Assembly: GCA_965199105.1 (NCBI GenBank)
Contig: CBDAQO010000002.1
Location: 1,302,001 to 1,366,000 of the forward strand
Source of the DNA: LMUY01 sp965199105
GTDB taxonomy: Bacteria > Pseudomonadota > Alphaproteobacteria > Acetobacterales > Acetobacteraceae
Reading direction: 5' to 3'
DNA: 64,000 nt
Shown: positions 1-7,937 of the stretch, piece after piece
How positions within the stretch are numbered: position 1 is the first letter of the stretch
Layout: every line of letters starts with the position of its first letter
Notes under the pieces: generated by a model
Seen by the model: the letters and a program-made list of their open reading frames with translations, nothing else
The model's database searches: none
What the model was told of the DNA's origin: nothing
Program-made: the position numbers and the translations under genes

Positions 1-617
1 AGCGCCGCCCACTCGGCCCGCGCCGCCGGGTCCAGCGCCGCCAGCCATGCCAGCACCGGCGGCGCCCCTTGTGGCGGCAGCAGGCAGAGCCCGTCCCCGA
101 TCGGCAGCGCGATGGCGCCAGGGATGCGGGCGAGCGCCGCCGCGTGGCCCGGCACGGTCGCCACCACCACGCCACGGTCCGACAAATGCGGCTGCAAGGT
201 GGCCACCAGGCTGGTCAGGTCCGGCGCCGGCAGGTCGGCCGCCAGGTGCAGCAGGTCTATCGCTGGCGGGGCGTCGGCCGCCTCGGCGTGGGGCAGCCGC
301 ACGAAGCGGCACCGCGGCGGCAGGCTGGCGGCGAGCAGCGGCGCGGTGAGATGGCGGCCATCCTCGATCATCACCGCGGTCTGCGGCGCCAGGTGGGCGG
401 CCAGCCAGCGCAGGAATGGCAGCAGCTCCAGCCCGTAGGCCACCGGCTCCGGAAGGGTCACGAGGGTGGCGAGCAGGCGCGGCGGAAGGGGTTCAAACGG
501 CATACGGCGGAAGACCTCGGCATCGAGAGGGGCAGCCCGAGGCCGGGTCTGCAGCCTGCCGCAAAGCAGCCGGTACCAAGCCAAAGCTTCAAGGCGCAAC
601 TCTTTGACATGAGCCAC
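1..617 (-). CDS. Partial SAM-methyltransferase-like protein of the glycan region (C-terminus off the left edge)
   Basis: An open frame runs leftward from a TGA at 618-620 to the window edge, giving about 205 residues with the strong third-position G/C bias of real genes here. Possible starts are GTG at 617, TTG at 599 or 584, and ATG at 503; no clear ribosome site decides. Counting from 617, residues about 119-125 read 'AIDLLHLAA' and about 145-153 'LSDRGVVVA'. This resembles the 'DLLHIDG...LSDRGVV' pattern of class I SAM-methyltransferase-like domains (Methyltransf_24 type) often joined to O-antigen glycosyltransferases. The usual Asp after the His is absent, so the domain may be catalytically degenerate. 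It is divergent from the membrane-protein gene at 700, with an 82-bp gap. The product beyond the edge is unknown, and the family assignment is tentative. Confidence 0.5.
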   Translation of the reverse strand, partial: MAHVKELRLEALAWYRLLCGRLQTRPRAAPLDAEVFRRMPFEPLPPRLLATLVTLPEPVAYGLELLPFLRWLAAHLAPQTAVMIEDGRHLTAPLLAASLPPRCRFVRLPHAEAADAPPAIDLLHLAADLPAPDLTSLVATLQPHLSDRGVVVATVPGHAAALARIPGAIALPIGDGLCLLPPQGAPPVLAWLAALDPAARAEWAA

Positions 618-699
618 TCAAACTGGCAATCCGGCCCAGCCGCGCACTGAGGCCGGCAACAGCCGGACATTGTCTATATTGGTTGCACGTTCCTCGACA

Positions 700-2790
700 A
701 TGTTGGCGCGAGGTGGTTCTGTAGTCGGATGGACTTGGCGCGACGCGTGGTTCAGCTACGCGAGCGCCTGGTTGGTGGGCCTGCTGGTGGCCGCCAGCAT
801 CTTCCCCGCGGCCGCGCTGGACGGCACGCTCAGCCTTACCCACCCGGTCAGCGGCGATACGGCGCAGCACATCATCGGCCAGCGCTACTTCCTGGCCGAC
901 GCCTGGCGCTGGCCGCCGTTCGTCACCCGCCTGATCGAACCGCCGGGTGGCGTGAACGTGGCCCTCACCGACAGCATCCCGCTCGCGGCGCTGCTGACCA
1001 AGCCATGGTTCCGCTGGCTGCCGCGGGGCGCCCACGTGGTCTACCTCTGGGTCGCGCTGTGCTACGTGCTGCAGCCGGTGGCGGCGGTGTTCGCCCTGCG
1101 CAGTGCTGGCGAGCGCCGCCCGGTGCCGAACCTGGCCATCGCCCTGTTCGCGATCAGCATGCCCGCCTTCATCTTCCGCTTCGGCCATGCCGCGCTGTGC
1201 GCGCACTTCCTGCTGCTGCTCGCCCTCGGCGTATACTTCAACCTGGCGCGGCGCCCGGCGGGGCGGTGGTGGCTGGCCTGCCCCTGCCTGCTGCTGGCCG
1301 GCCTCACCGTGCACCCCTACTTCGTGCCGATGGTGGCCGGGCTGCTCGCCGCCGCGCCGCTCTCCCTGCTGGCGCGCGGCCAGTTGCGGGCGGCGGGGCG
1401 CGTGGCGCTGCAACTTGCCGGCAGCGTCGCGCTGCTGGGCCTCGGCATGGTCGCGGGCGGCTACCTGGGCGCCGACACCGCCAGCGGCTTCGGCTACTAC
1501 TCGCTGAACCTGCTCGCCCCGTTCACGCCATCCGGCTCTGCCCTGATCGCCGGCTTCCCGATCATGGACGCGACCGGCGGCCAAACCGAGGGCTACAGCT
1601 ATCTGGGCCTGGGCCTGGCCGGGCTCGCCGTCCTGGCGCTGGCCCAATTCGGCCGCAGCCCGGCGCGCGCGGCGTTATGGCGACACGCCGGGTTGGCGCT
1701 GGTCGCGGCTGGCGCATTGCTGTTCGCCGTGTCCGACCAGGTCTATCTCGGCCACCATTTGCTGCTCCACCTGCCGATCGTGCCCCGCGTGCTGCGGCAG
1801 TTCCGCGCCAGCGGGCGCTTCGTCTGGATCGACCTCTACGTGCTGATGCTCGGCGCGACCCTGCTGGTGTGCCGCTGGCTGAGCCCACGCGTGGCCTTCC
1901 CCAGCATCGCGCTGCTCGCCGCCATCCAGTTCGCCGACGCCGGGTCCCTGCGCGGCCAGGTCGCGGCGCAGATGGCGGTGGCCTCGCCCTGGGCGGCCGA
2001 CCCGGCGCAGTTCCGCCCGCTGCTGGCGCGGCACCAGGCGCTGACGCTGTGGCCCACCGCGTCCTGCGACCCCGAACTGGTGACCGACCCGCTGTTCATG
2101 CACCTGCTGCTGCTGGCTTCGGAGCGGGCGCTGCCGGTCAACACCATCCCGGTCGCGCGCACCTCCGGCAGCAAGGGGTGCGGGACGGCGAACGTGACCC
2201 GGACGCTGCTGCCCGGCGAACTGCGCCTGCTGCTGCCCGGCACGCCCGCCAACCTGGTGGCCTACCTGCCGGACTGGCGGCGGCAATGCCACCACCTCCC
2301 GCCCGGCCTGATCGCCTGCAGCGACGACCCGGCGTTGGCGGACCTGCCCGGCGTGGACGTCGCGGCCTTCCCCACCGGGCAGAGGCTCACCTTGGCGGAT
2401 GCGGCGGGTGCGTCCGTGCGCGGGCAGGGCTGGACCGCCGCCGCCCCTGCCGGCGCCTGGACCATCGGCACCCAGGCCAGCCTGCTCGGCACGGTGGCGC
2501 CAGCGCCTGGCCCGCTGCGCCTGACCATGGTGGCGCACGGCCTGGCCCCCGCCGGACAGGCGCAGCAGGTGCGGGTGAGCGCCAATGGCCGCGAGGTGGC
2601 GACCTGGCAGGTGGCCCTAGACGCCGACCACACCTACCAGGCGACGCTGCCGCCCGGTACAGCGGCCGGCGGCACCATCGCCATCGGCCTCGCCATCGCC
2701 GACCCGGTGCGCCCGCAGGATGTCATGGGCAACGGTGACGTCCGCCCGCTGGGCTTCTTCCTGGTCAGTTTCCGGCTGGACCAGCAGTGA
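700..2790 (+). CDS. Polytopic membrane protein with C-terminal extracytoplasmic domain (glycan region)
   Basis: A protein of 696 residues from ATG 700; an upstream in-frame TTG at 670 would add ten residues. The first about 420 residues are a series of hydrophobic segments. The first long loop reads 'SGDTAQHIIGQRYF', a position where GT-C glycosyltransferase-like proteins carry acidic residues. The last about 250 residues are soluble, with Cys residues and a beta-rich end ('LRLTMVAHGLAP', 'RPLGFFLVSFRLDQQ'). That end resembles C-terminal domains found on surface-polysaccharide membrane proteins. The stop codon overlaps the GTG of the following glycosyltransferase by 4 bp, so the two are probably co-translated. 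The role is inferred as sugar or lipid-linked glycan transfer or modification. No enzyme activity can be assigned with certainty. Confidence 0.8.
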   Translation: MLARGGSVVGWTWRDAWFSYASAWLVGLLVAASIFPAAALDGTLSLTHPVSGDTAQHIIGQRYFLADAWRWPPFVTRLIEPPGGVNVALTDSIPLAALLTKPWFRWLPRGAHVVYLWVALCYVLQPVAAVFALRSAGERRPVPNLAIALFAISMPAFIFRFGHAALCAHFLLLLALGVYFNLARRPAGRWWLACPCLLLAGLTVHPYFVPMVAGLLAAAPLSLLARGQLRAAGRVALQLAGSVALLGLGMVAGGYLGADTASGFGYYSLNLLAPFTPSGSALIAGFPIMDATGGQTEGYSYLGLGLAGLAVLALAQFGRSPARAALWRHAGLALVAAGALLFAVSDQVYLGHHLLLHLPIVPRVLRQFRASGRFVWIDLYVLMLGATLLVCRWLSPRVAFPSIALLAAIQFADAGSLRGQVAAQMAVASPWAADPAQFRPLLARHQALTLWPTASCDPELVTDPLFMHLLLLASERALPVNTIPVARTSGSKGCGTANVTRTLLPGELRLLLPGTPANLVAYLPDWRRQCHHLPPGLIACSDDPALADLPGVDVAAFPTGQRLTLADAAGASVRGQGWTAAAPAGAWTIGTQASLLGTVAPAPGPLRLTMVAHGLAPAGQAQQVRVSANGREVATWQVALDADHTYQATLPPGTAAGGTIAIGLAIADPVRPQDVMGNGDVRPLGFFLVSFRLDQQ

Positions 2791-5105
2791 GCTCCACGGC
2801 TGGGGAGCCCACGGGCGCGGCCGAGGAGTCGATCCGCCAGGAGAACATGCGCCTGCGCGAGGAGCTGACCGCGCTGCAGGCCTGGCGGGTGCAGGCGCTG
2901 GCGCAGGCGGCGGAGCGGGCTCGGGCCAGCGCCACGATCGGCTTCCAAGTGCGGGCGCTCGGCCGCACGCTCGCGCGGCAATGCGCGCGCCTGCTGGTGC
3001 GAACGGTGCGGCGCATCCCGGTGGGCTGGCGAGCGCCGGTGCATCGCGTGCTGATGCCGGCCCGCATGCGGCTGCGGCGCCTGCGCGGCATCGCCCCGGT
3101 GCCGGCGCAACCCCTCGTGGACACGCCAGCGCCGCGGCCGGCCTTCCCGCCGCATGCCGCCGCGTTCGCCACCGTCGCCGCCGAGGCCTCACCCTGGTAC
3201 GACGATGCGGCGCCCGAGCTGTCGATTATCATCCTCAACTGGAACCGCAGCGCGATGACGCTGGCTTGCGCGCGCTACGTGCTGCGCCACACCACCGGGC
3301 ACCACTTCGAGATCATCATCGTGGACAACGGCAGCAGCGCGGACGAGCTTGCCCTGCTGACCCAGGGCGGCCTGCCAGCCCGCATCCTGCCGCTCGGCAG
3401 CAACCGCTACTTCGGCGAGGCCAACAACATCGCCGCCGAGCAGGCGCGCGGCGCCTACCTGTTCTTCCTCAACAACGACGCCTTCGTGCACGAGGGCTGG
3501 CTCGCCCCGCTGCTCGACACCATCGAGCGCCTGCCCCAGGTGGGCGCGGTGGGCAGCCGCCTGGTCTACCCCGACGGCCGCCTGCAGGAGGCCGGCGCCC
3601 TGGTCAGTTGGGACGGGGTGGCGCACCAGCTCGGCAAGTTCGGTGCGGCGATGCCCGAGCTATACGCCTCGCTGCGGCAGGTGGATTACGTCTCCGCCGC
3701 CGCGATGCTGCTCCGCCGGCAGGACTTCCTGGACGTGCAGGGCTTCGACCTGTGCTGGGAGCCGGCCTATTTCGAGGACGTCGACCTGTGCCTCAAGCTG
3801 CGCACCATCGGCAAGGCGACCTATTACTGCCCCACCTCGGTGGTCACCCACATCGAGAACGCGACCAGCCTCGACCAGCGGCATAACCTCCAACTCGAGA
3901 ACGCCATCGAGACCAACCGCACCACCTTCGTGTCCCGCTGGGGCGACTACCTGCTCGGCGGCCAGCCGCACCTGCTGGCGCCACCGCCGAGCGCGCCGCC
4001 GGCTCCGCAATCGGCGCCCCGCCCGCGTGTGGCGCTCTACACGCCGTTCTTCCTCACCCCAGGCGGCGGCGAGCGCTACCTGCTTAGCATCGCGCAGGCG
4101 CTGGCGGACCGGGCCGAGGTGACCCTGGTGACCGAGGCCCGCTGCAGCAGGATGCGGCTGCAGCGCGTCGCGGCGAACCTCCAGTTGGACGTGTCGGCCG
4201 TGGCCTTGGCAACGCTCGAGGAGGCGCGCGTCGGCCCCGAGTTCGACCTGGCGTTCGTGATCGGCAACGCCGTGCTGCCGCCCATCGCCGGCTTGGCCCG
4301 CCGCCAGGTCTATGTCTGCCAGTTCCCGTTCCCGATGCGCGAGCTGGACGCCACAGGCTGGCGCGCCAACTGGGAGCAGGTCGACCAGGTGGTGGTGTAT
4401 TCCCGCTATGCCCGCGACCATTTCGAACGCGCCCGCGCGGCACTCGGCCTGCCCTCCGCGCCGCCGGTGCAGATCATCACCCCGCCCGTGCACCTGCTGC
4501 AGCCGGGCGCCAAGCAGCCAGCGATCCTCTCGGTGGGGCGCTTCTTCGCCGGCCATCACTGCAAGCGGCAGGACCTGATGGTGGAGGCCTTCCGCCCGCT
4601 CGCCGCCGCGGTGCCGGGGCTGGAGCTGCACTTGGCCGGTTCGCTGCGGCCGGAGCCGGAGCATCGCGCGTACTACCTCGCCATCGTGCGCGCGGCCAAG
4701 GGGTTGCCGGTGTTCATCCACCCCAACGCCGACCCGGCCCAACTGGCGGCACTCTATGCCCAGAGCAGCGTCTACTGGCACTTGACCGGCATGCAGACCG
4801 ACCTCGCGCAGGAGCCGGAACGGTCGGAGCATTTCGGCATCGCCATCGTGGAGGCGCTCTCGGCGGGCTGCGTGCCAGTGGCGTTCGGCCATGGCGGGCC
4901 GGCCGAGATCATCACACCGGGTCAGGACGGCTTCCTGGTGCAGGACGTGCCGCAACTGATCGACCAGACGCGCGCGCTGCTGACCGACCCGGCGCGGGCG
5001 CGCACCATGAGCGCGGCGGCAGTGGAGGCGGCGCGGCGCTACGGCGAGGACGGGTTCGCCCACGCCATCCAGCAGATGGCCGCCGCGCTCTTGCCCGAGC
5101 GATGA
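2787..5105 (+). CDS. Bifunctional glycosyltransferase, GT2 domain fused to GT4 domain
   Basis: 772 residues with a GTG start overlapping the upstream stop (GTGA). Residues 1-140 are an Arg/Ala-rich, partly coiled-coil leader. A GT2 (GT-A fold) domain spans about 143-390. It starts 'LSIIILNWNR' and shows 'IIIVDNGSS', the DXD-like 'FLNNDAF' near 229-231 and 'GFDLCWEPAYFEDVDL'. After a Pro-rich linker ('APPPSAPPAPQ'), a GT4 (GT-B fold) domain starts near 412 with 'VALYTPFFLTPGGGERY' and carries the EX7E motif at Glu681 and Glu689 ('EHFGIAIVEAL'). The protein probably adds two sugars in sequence during O-antigen or exopolysaccharide assembly. It is cytoplasmic or membrane-associated. Donors and acceptor cannot be read from the sequence. 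The following membrane-protein gene overlaps by 4 bp. Confidence 0.9.
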   Translation: MSSTAGEPTGAAEESIRQENMRLREELTALQAWRVQALAQAAERARASATIGFQVRALGRTLARQCARLLVRTVRRIPVGWRAPVHRVLMPARMRLRRLRGIAPVPAQPLVDTPAPRPAFPPHAAAFATVAAEASPWYDDAAPELSIIILNWNRSAMTLACARYVLRHTTGHHFEIIIVDNGSSADELALLTQGGLPARILPLGSNRYFGEANNIAAEQARGAYLFFLNNDAFVHEGWLAPLLDTIERLPQVGAVGSRLVYPDGRLQEAGALVSWDGVAHQLGKFGAAMPELYASLRQVDYVSAAAMLLRRQDFLDVQGFDLCWEPAYFEDVDLCLKLRTIGKATYYCPTSVVTHIENATSLDQRHNLQLENAIETNRTTFVSRWGDYLLGGQPHLLAPPPSAPPAPQSAPRPRVALYTPFFLTPGGGERYLLSIAQALADRAEVTLVTEARCSRMRLQRVAANLQLDVSAVALATLEEARVGPEFDLAFVIGNAVLPPIAGLARRQVYVCQFPFPMRELDATGWRANWEQVDQVVVYSRYARDHFERARAALGLPSAPPVQIITPPVHLLQPGAKQPAILSVGRFFAGHHCKRQDLMVEAFRPLAAAVPGLELHLAGSLRPEPEHRAYYLAIVRAAKGLPVFIHPNADPAQLAALYAQSSVYWHLTGMQTDLAQEPERSEHFGIAIVEALSAGCVPVAFGHGGPAEIITPGQDGFLVQDVPQLIDQTRALLTDPARARTMSAAAVEAARRYGEDGFAHAIQQMAAALLPER

Positions 5106-6691
5106 CCGCCACCACCCGGCCGCCCACGCTGGATGCGCTGGCGGAGACCCTGATCGTGCCCGCCCTGCTGCTCTGCGGCATCATGGCGCTGGCGGTCCAT
5201 CTCGGGCCGGACGCCAGTTGGGACTTGCGCAACTACCACATCTACAACCCCTTTGCCCTGCTGTACAAGCCGCCCGGGCGGGACCTGGTGCCGGCGCAGA
5301 TGCAGAGCTTCCTGCCGCCGACGCTGGACCTGCTGCCGTATTGGCTGCGCTGGCGGCTGAATGGGCACCCAAACCTGCTGGACGCCATCCTGAGCCTGCC
5401 GGAAGCGCTGGCCGCAATCCTGGCGTTCCGCATCGGGCTGGAACTGCTGCCGCCGGGCCAGGGGGTCGCGCGGCGCTGGCCGCTCGTGCTGCTGGCGCTG
5501 CTGCTGGGGCTCACGGGCGCGGCCGGGCTGCCCACCATCGGCACCTCCATGAGCGAGATGCCGGCCGGTTGCGGCATCCTCGCCGGCCTGCTGCTGCTGC
5601 TGCGCGCGTTGCGGCAGGAGCGGCCGTGGCGCTGGGCCTGCCTTGCTGCGGGCGCCCTGTTCGGCGCGGCGCTGGGGCTGAAGCTCACGTTGGTGCCGTT
5701 CGCGCTCGCCGGATCGGCCATGGCTGTGCTCTGCTTGCCCGGCGACCCGCTCGCGCGCATCCGCCATTCGGCGGCGCTGGGCGTGGGCGTGGCTGCGGGC
5801 GCGGCGCTGACCGGCGGCGCCTGGTGGCTCTATGTCTATCACCGCACCGGCAACCCCATCTTCCCCTACTACAACGACGTGTTCCGCTCGCCGCTGGTGC
5901 CGCCGATCGCCTGGGAGGATGGCCGGTTCTGGCCGCATGGCTGGGCCAACCGGCTGCTGTTCCCGTTCTACTGGGGGTTCGAGAAGAACCGCCGCGTGAC
6001 CGAGCTGGTGATGCGCGATCCGCGGCTGGCCTTCGCCATGACCGCGCTCGCCTGCTGGCTGGCCGGGGCGGTGCGGCGGCGCGAGCGCGCTGCGGGGCGG
6101 GCCGGGGTCGCGTTCGCCCTGTTCATGGCGCTGGGCTACGCGCTGTGGGAGTGGGAGTTCGCCATCTTCCGCTACATCGCCCCGCTCGAGCTGCTGTCCG
6201 GCTTCCTGCTGCTGCTCGCCATGCGGCCCTGGCTGCAGCGCCCCTCGCGCCGCTGGCTGCCCTTGGCCGGGCTCGCTTTGGTCTGCGCCGTCACCCTGCC
6301 GTTCACCCGCTATCCGCACTGGGACCGGGCGGCGCCGAACGGGCAGGCCGCCTCGGTGGTGGTGCCGGCCATGCCGCCCGACAGCATGGTGCTGCTGCTG
6401 ACGGCCGACCCGATGTCCTACATCGCAGCCTTCACCGACCCGCGCATCCGCTTCGTCGGGGTGAGTAACAACCTTCTGCGACCCGGCGACACCTCCGGCC
6501 TGGCCCGGCAGGTGGAGGCCGCGGTGCGCGCCCATGCCGGCCCGCTCTGGGGGCTCGAGATCGCCGACCCGACCGGCCGGAGCGACGCCGCGCTGGCCTA
6601 CTACGGGCTGCGTCGGGGCGATGGCTGCAGCATGATCCTGAGCAACCTGGAGGGCCCGCAGGTACGGTTCTGCCCGCTGACTAGAGCATGA
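5102..6691 (+). CDS. Polytopic membrane protein, GT-C/DUF2029-like glycan enzyme candidate
   Basis: 529 residues; ATG 5102 overlaps the preceding stop (ATGA), making it the third gene of a translationally coupled trio from 700. About ten hydrophobic segments are visible. The first periplasmic loop carries 'ASWDLRNYHIYNPFALL', typical of GT-C-like membrane proteins that bind polyprenyl-phosphate sugars. Later loops include 'YHRTGNPIFPYYNDVF' and 'WEWEFAIFRYIAP'. The C-terminal about 120 residues are soluble. A role as mannosyltransferase-like or glycan-processing enzyme is inference from architecture and neighbours. The gene ends inside a palindromic repeat: the TGA stop at 6689-6691 is supplied by the repeat's 'gagcatga'. 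The final residues may therefore have been replaced by repeat insertion. Confidence 0.75.
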   Translation: MTATTRPPTLDALAETLIVPALLLCGIMALAVHLGPDASWDLRNYHIYNPFALLYKPPGRDLVPAQMQSFLPPTLDLLPYWLRWRLNGHPNLLDAILSLPEALAAILAFRIGLELLPPGQGVARRWPLVLLALLLGLTGAAGLPTIGTSMSEMPAGCGILAGLLLLLRALRQERPWRWACLAAGALFGAALGLKLTLVPFALAGSAMAVLCLPGDPLARIRHSAALGVGVAAGAALTGGAWWLYVYHRTGNPIFPYYNDVFRSPLVPPIAWEDGRFWPHGWANRLLFPFYWGFEKNRRVTELVMRDPRLAFAMTALACWLAGAVRRRERAAGRAGVAFALFMALGYALWEWEFAIFRYIAPLELLSGFLLLLAMRPWLQRPSRRWLPLAGLALVCAVTLPFTRYPHWDRAAPNGQAASVVVPAMPPDSMVLLLTADPMSYIAAFTDPRIRFVGVSNNLLRPGDTSGLARQVEAAVRAHAGPLWGLEIADPTGRSDAALAYYGLRRGDGCSMILSNLEGPQVRFCPLTRA

Positions 6692-6787
6692 CCGCATCAA
6701 GTGAAGTCACTTGATCAGTAAACATGCTCGCCAAACCAAACAGCTAGACCATGACCGGCGACTCTATCTGAGCCGGTCTTGGTCTAG
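6681..6787. repeat. CTAG-bounded palindromic repeat, copy A (107 bp)
   Basis: Begins CTAGAGCA (6681-6688) and ends TGGTCTAG (6780-6787), an imperfect terminal inverted repeat. It contains two hairpins. The first has an outer stem GAGCATG/CATGCTC (6684-6690 with 6723-6729) and an inner 9-bp stem ATCAAGTGA/TCACTTGAT (6696-6704 with 6707-6715). The second is described separately at 6744-6787. Related copies lie at 44578 and 49817. It fills the gap between two convergent genes and supplies the stop codon of the upstream one. Confidence 0.75.
6744..6787. terminator. Long hairpin between convergent genes, possible bidirectional terminator
   Basis: CTAGACCA (6744-6751) pairs with TGGTCTAG (6780-6787), and GACCGGC (6753-6759) pairs with GCCGGTC (6772-6778). 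One T/T mismatch separates the two stem parts. This makes a 15-bp stem with a 12-nt loop between the ends of the 5102 and 6791 genes. There is no poly-T tract, so termination is inferred from position and structure only. Confidence 0.4.
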
Positions 6788-6790
6788 GCG

Positions 6791-7741
6791 CTAATCCAGG
6801 GTCGAGAAATGCACCTCCCGGCGCAAGTCCTCCAGCGTGCGGGCGATGCCGTCGGCGAACGACAGCGCCGGCGCCCAACCGAGCACGTCGCGCGCGCGGT
6901 CGATCGCCAGCACGCTGACCGGCACGTCGAACGCCCTTGTCTGGCTGCGCACCACGTCCAATCGGCGGCCCAAGCGCGCCTCGAGCTCGCTCACGATGCG
7001 GTTGAGGCTGGTGCCAACGCCGCTGCCGACGTTGAACACGAACTCGGCCCCGGCGGGCGCGGTGGCCAGCGTCACCAGGCAATTCACCACGTCGGCGATG
7101 TGGACGTAGTCGCGCACCACCTCGCCGGTGCCCCAGATGGCGATGGTCTGGCCGGTTAGGGCATGGTGCAGGAAGGTGGTGACCGCCCCCAGGCCGCGCG
7201 ACAGGTCCTGCCCGGCGCCGTAGGGGTTGGCGATGCGGGCGATGCGGCAATCCAGCCCGTGCATGGCCCGGTAGAGCCCGAGATAGACCTCCGCCGTCGC
7301 CTTGCCCGCGCCATAGGCGGTGATCGGCGCCACGGCGTGGTCTTCCAGCACCGGCGTCCGGTGCAGCTTGCCGTAGACGGTGCCGCCGGAGGAGGCGAAC
7401 ACCACCCGGCCGGAGCCGCGGCGATGCAGCGCGTCCAGCAGGGCGATGGTGGCGCCGACATTGGTGATGAGGTCGCCGCCCGGGTTGGCGTTGGCGCTCG
7501 CCGGGATGGAGCCCCAGGCGTAGTGGTGCACCACGTCGGCGTCCGCCACCAGCGCGTCCCAGTCGGCCGAGCCCAGCTCCAGGAACTGCCAGCCGACGCG
7601 GTCCGCCACGCCCGGCGGCAGGTCGTAGGCGCAGGGCACCCGGTCGGCCAGCGTCACCCGGTGGCCACGCCGCGCCAGGCTGACCGCAACGTGGCGCCCG
7701 ATGAAGCCGCAGCCGCCGAGGATCAGATGGTGCTGGCTCAT
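6791..7741 (-). CDS. NAD-dependent sugar-nucleotide epimerase/dehydratase (extended SDR)
   Basis: 316 residues from ATG 7741; an in-frame ATG at 7756 would add five. The N-terminal Rossmann glycine motif is 'LGGCGFIG' (Gly9, Gly12, Gly15). The active-site Ser lies in 'FASSGGTVYG' near 117-118, and the YxxxK pair is Tyr143/Lys147 ('AYGAGK'). These, 'RIANPYGAGQ' and 'DYVHIADVV' are typical of UDP-glucose 4-epimerase/GalE-like enzymes acting on nucleotide sugars. Length agrees with the family. In this surroundings it probably makes a sugar donor for the neighbouring glycosyltransferases. The exact substrate (epimerase against dehydratase or reductase) cannot be decided. It is convergent with the upstream trio and divergent from the dioxygenase-like gene at 7938. 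Confidence 0.88.
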   Translation of the reverse strand: MSQHHLILGGCGFIGRHVAVSLARRGHRVTLADRVPCAYDLPPGVADRVGWQFLELGSADWDALVADADVVHHYAWGSIPASANANPGGDLITNVGATIALLDALHRRGSGRVVFASSGGTVYGKLHRTPVLEDHAVAPITAYGAGKATAEVYLGLYRAMHGLDCRIARIANPYGAGQDLSRGLGAVTTFLHHALTGQTIAIWGTGEVVRDYVHIADVVNCLVTLATAPAGAEFVFNVGSGVGTSLNRIVSELEARLGRRLDVVRSQTRAFDVPVSVLAIDRARDVLGWAPALSFADGIARTLEDLRREVHFSTLD

Positions 7742-7937
7742 GGTGGCCTCCTGCATAGCGTGGCGGCGTCGGGTTTGGGAACCGGCCGCAGCGTCGCTGG
7801 TGTGCAGACAATTGTCACAGAAGTTGATCTCGGCCGGGGCGCGCGGCGGGTGGCGGTCCGGGGTGGCGCACCGCTATAGTCTGCATGCTTCGGCTGCAGC
7901 CTCTCCCCATCGCCTCCATCACCCCCGGGCAAAAACG

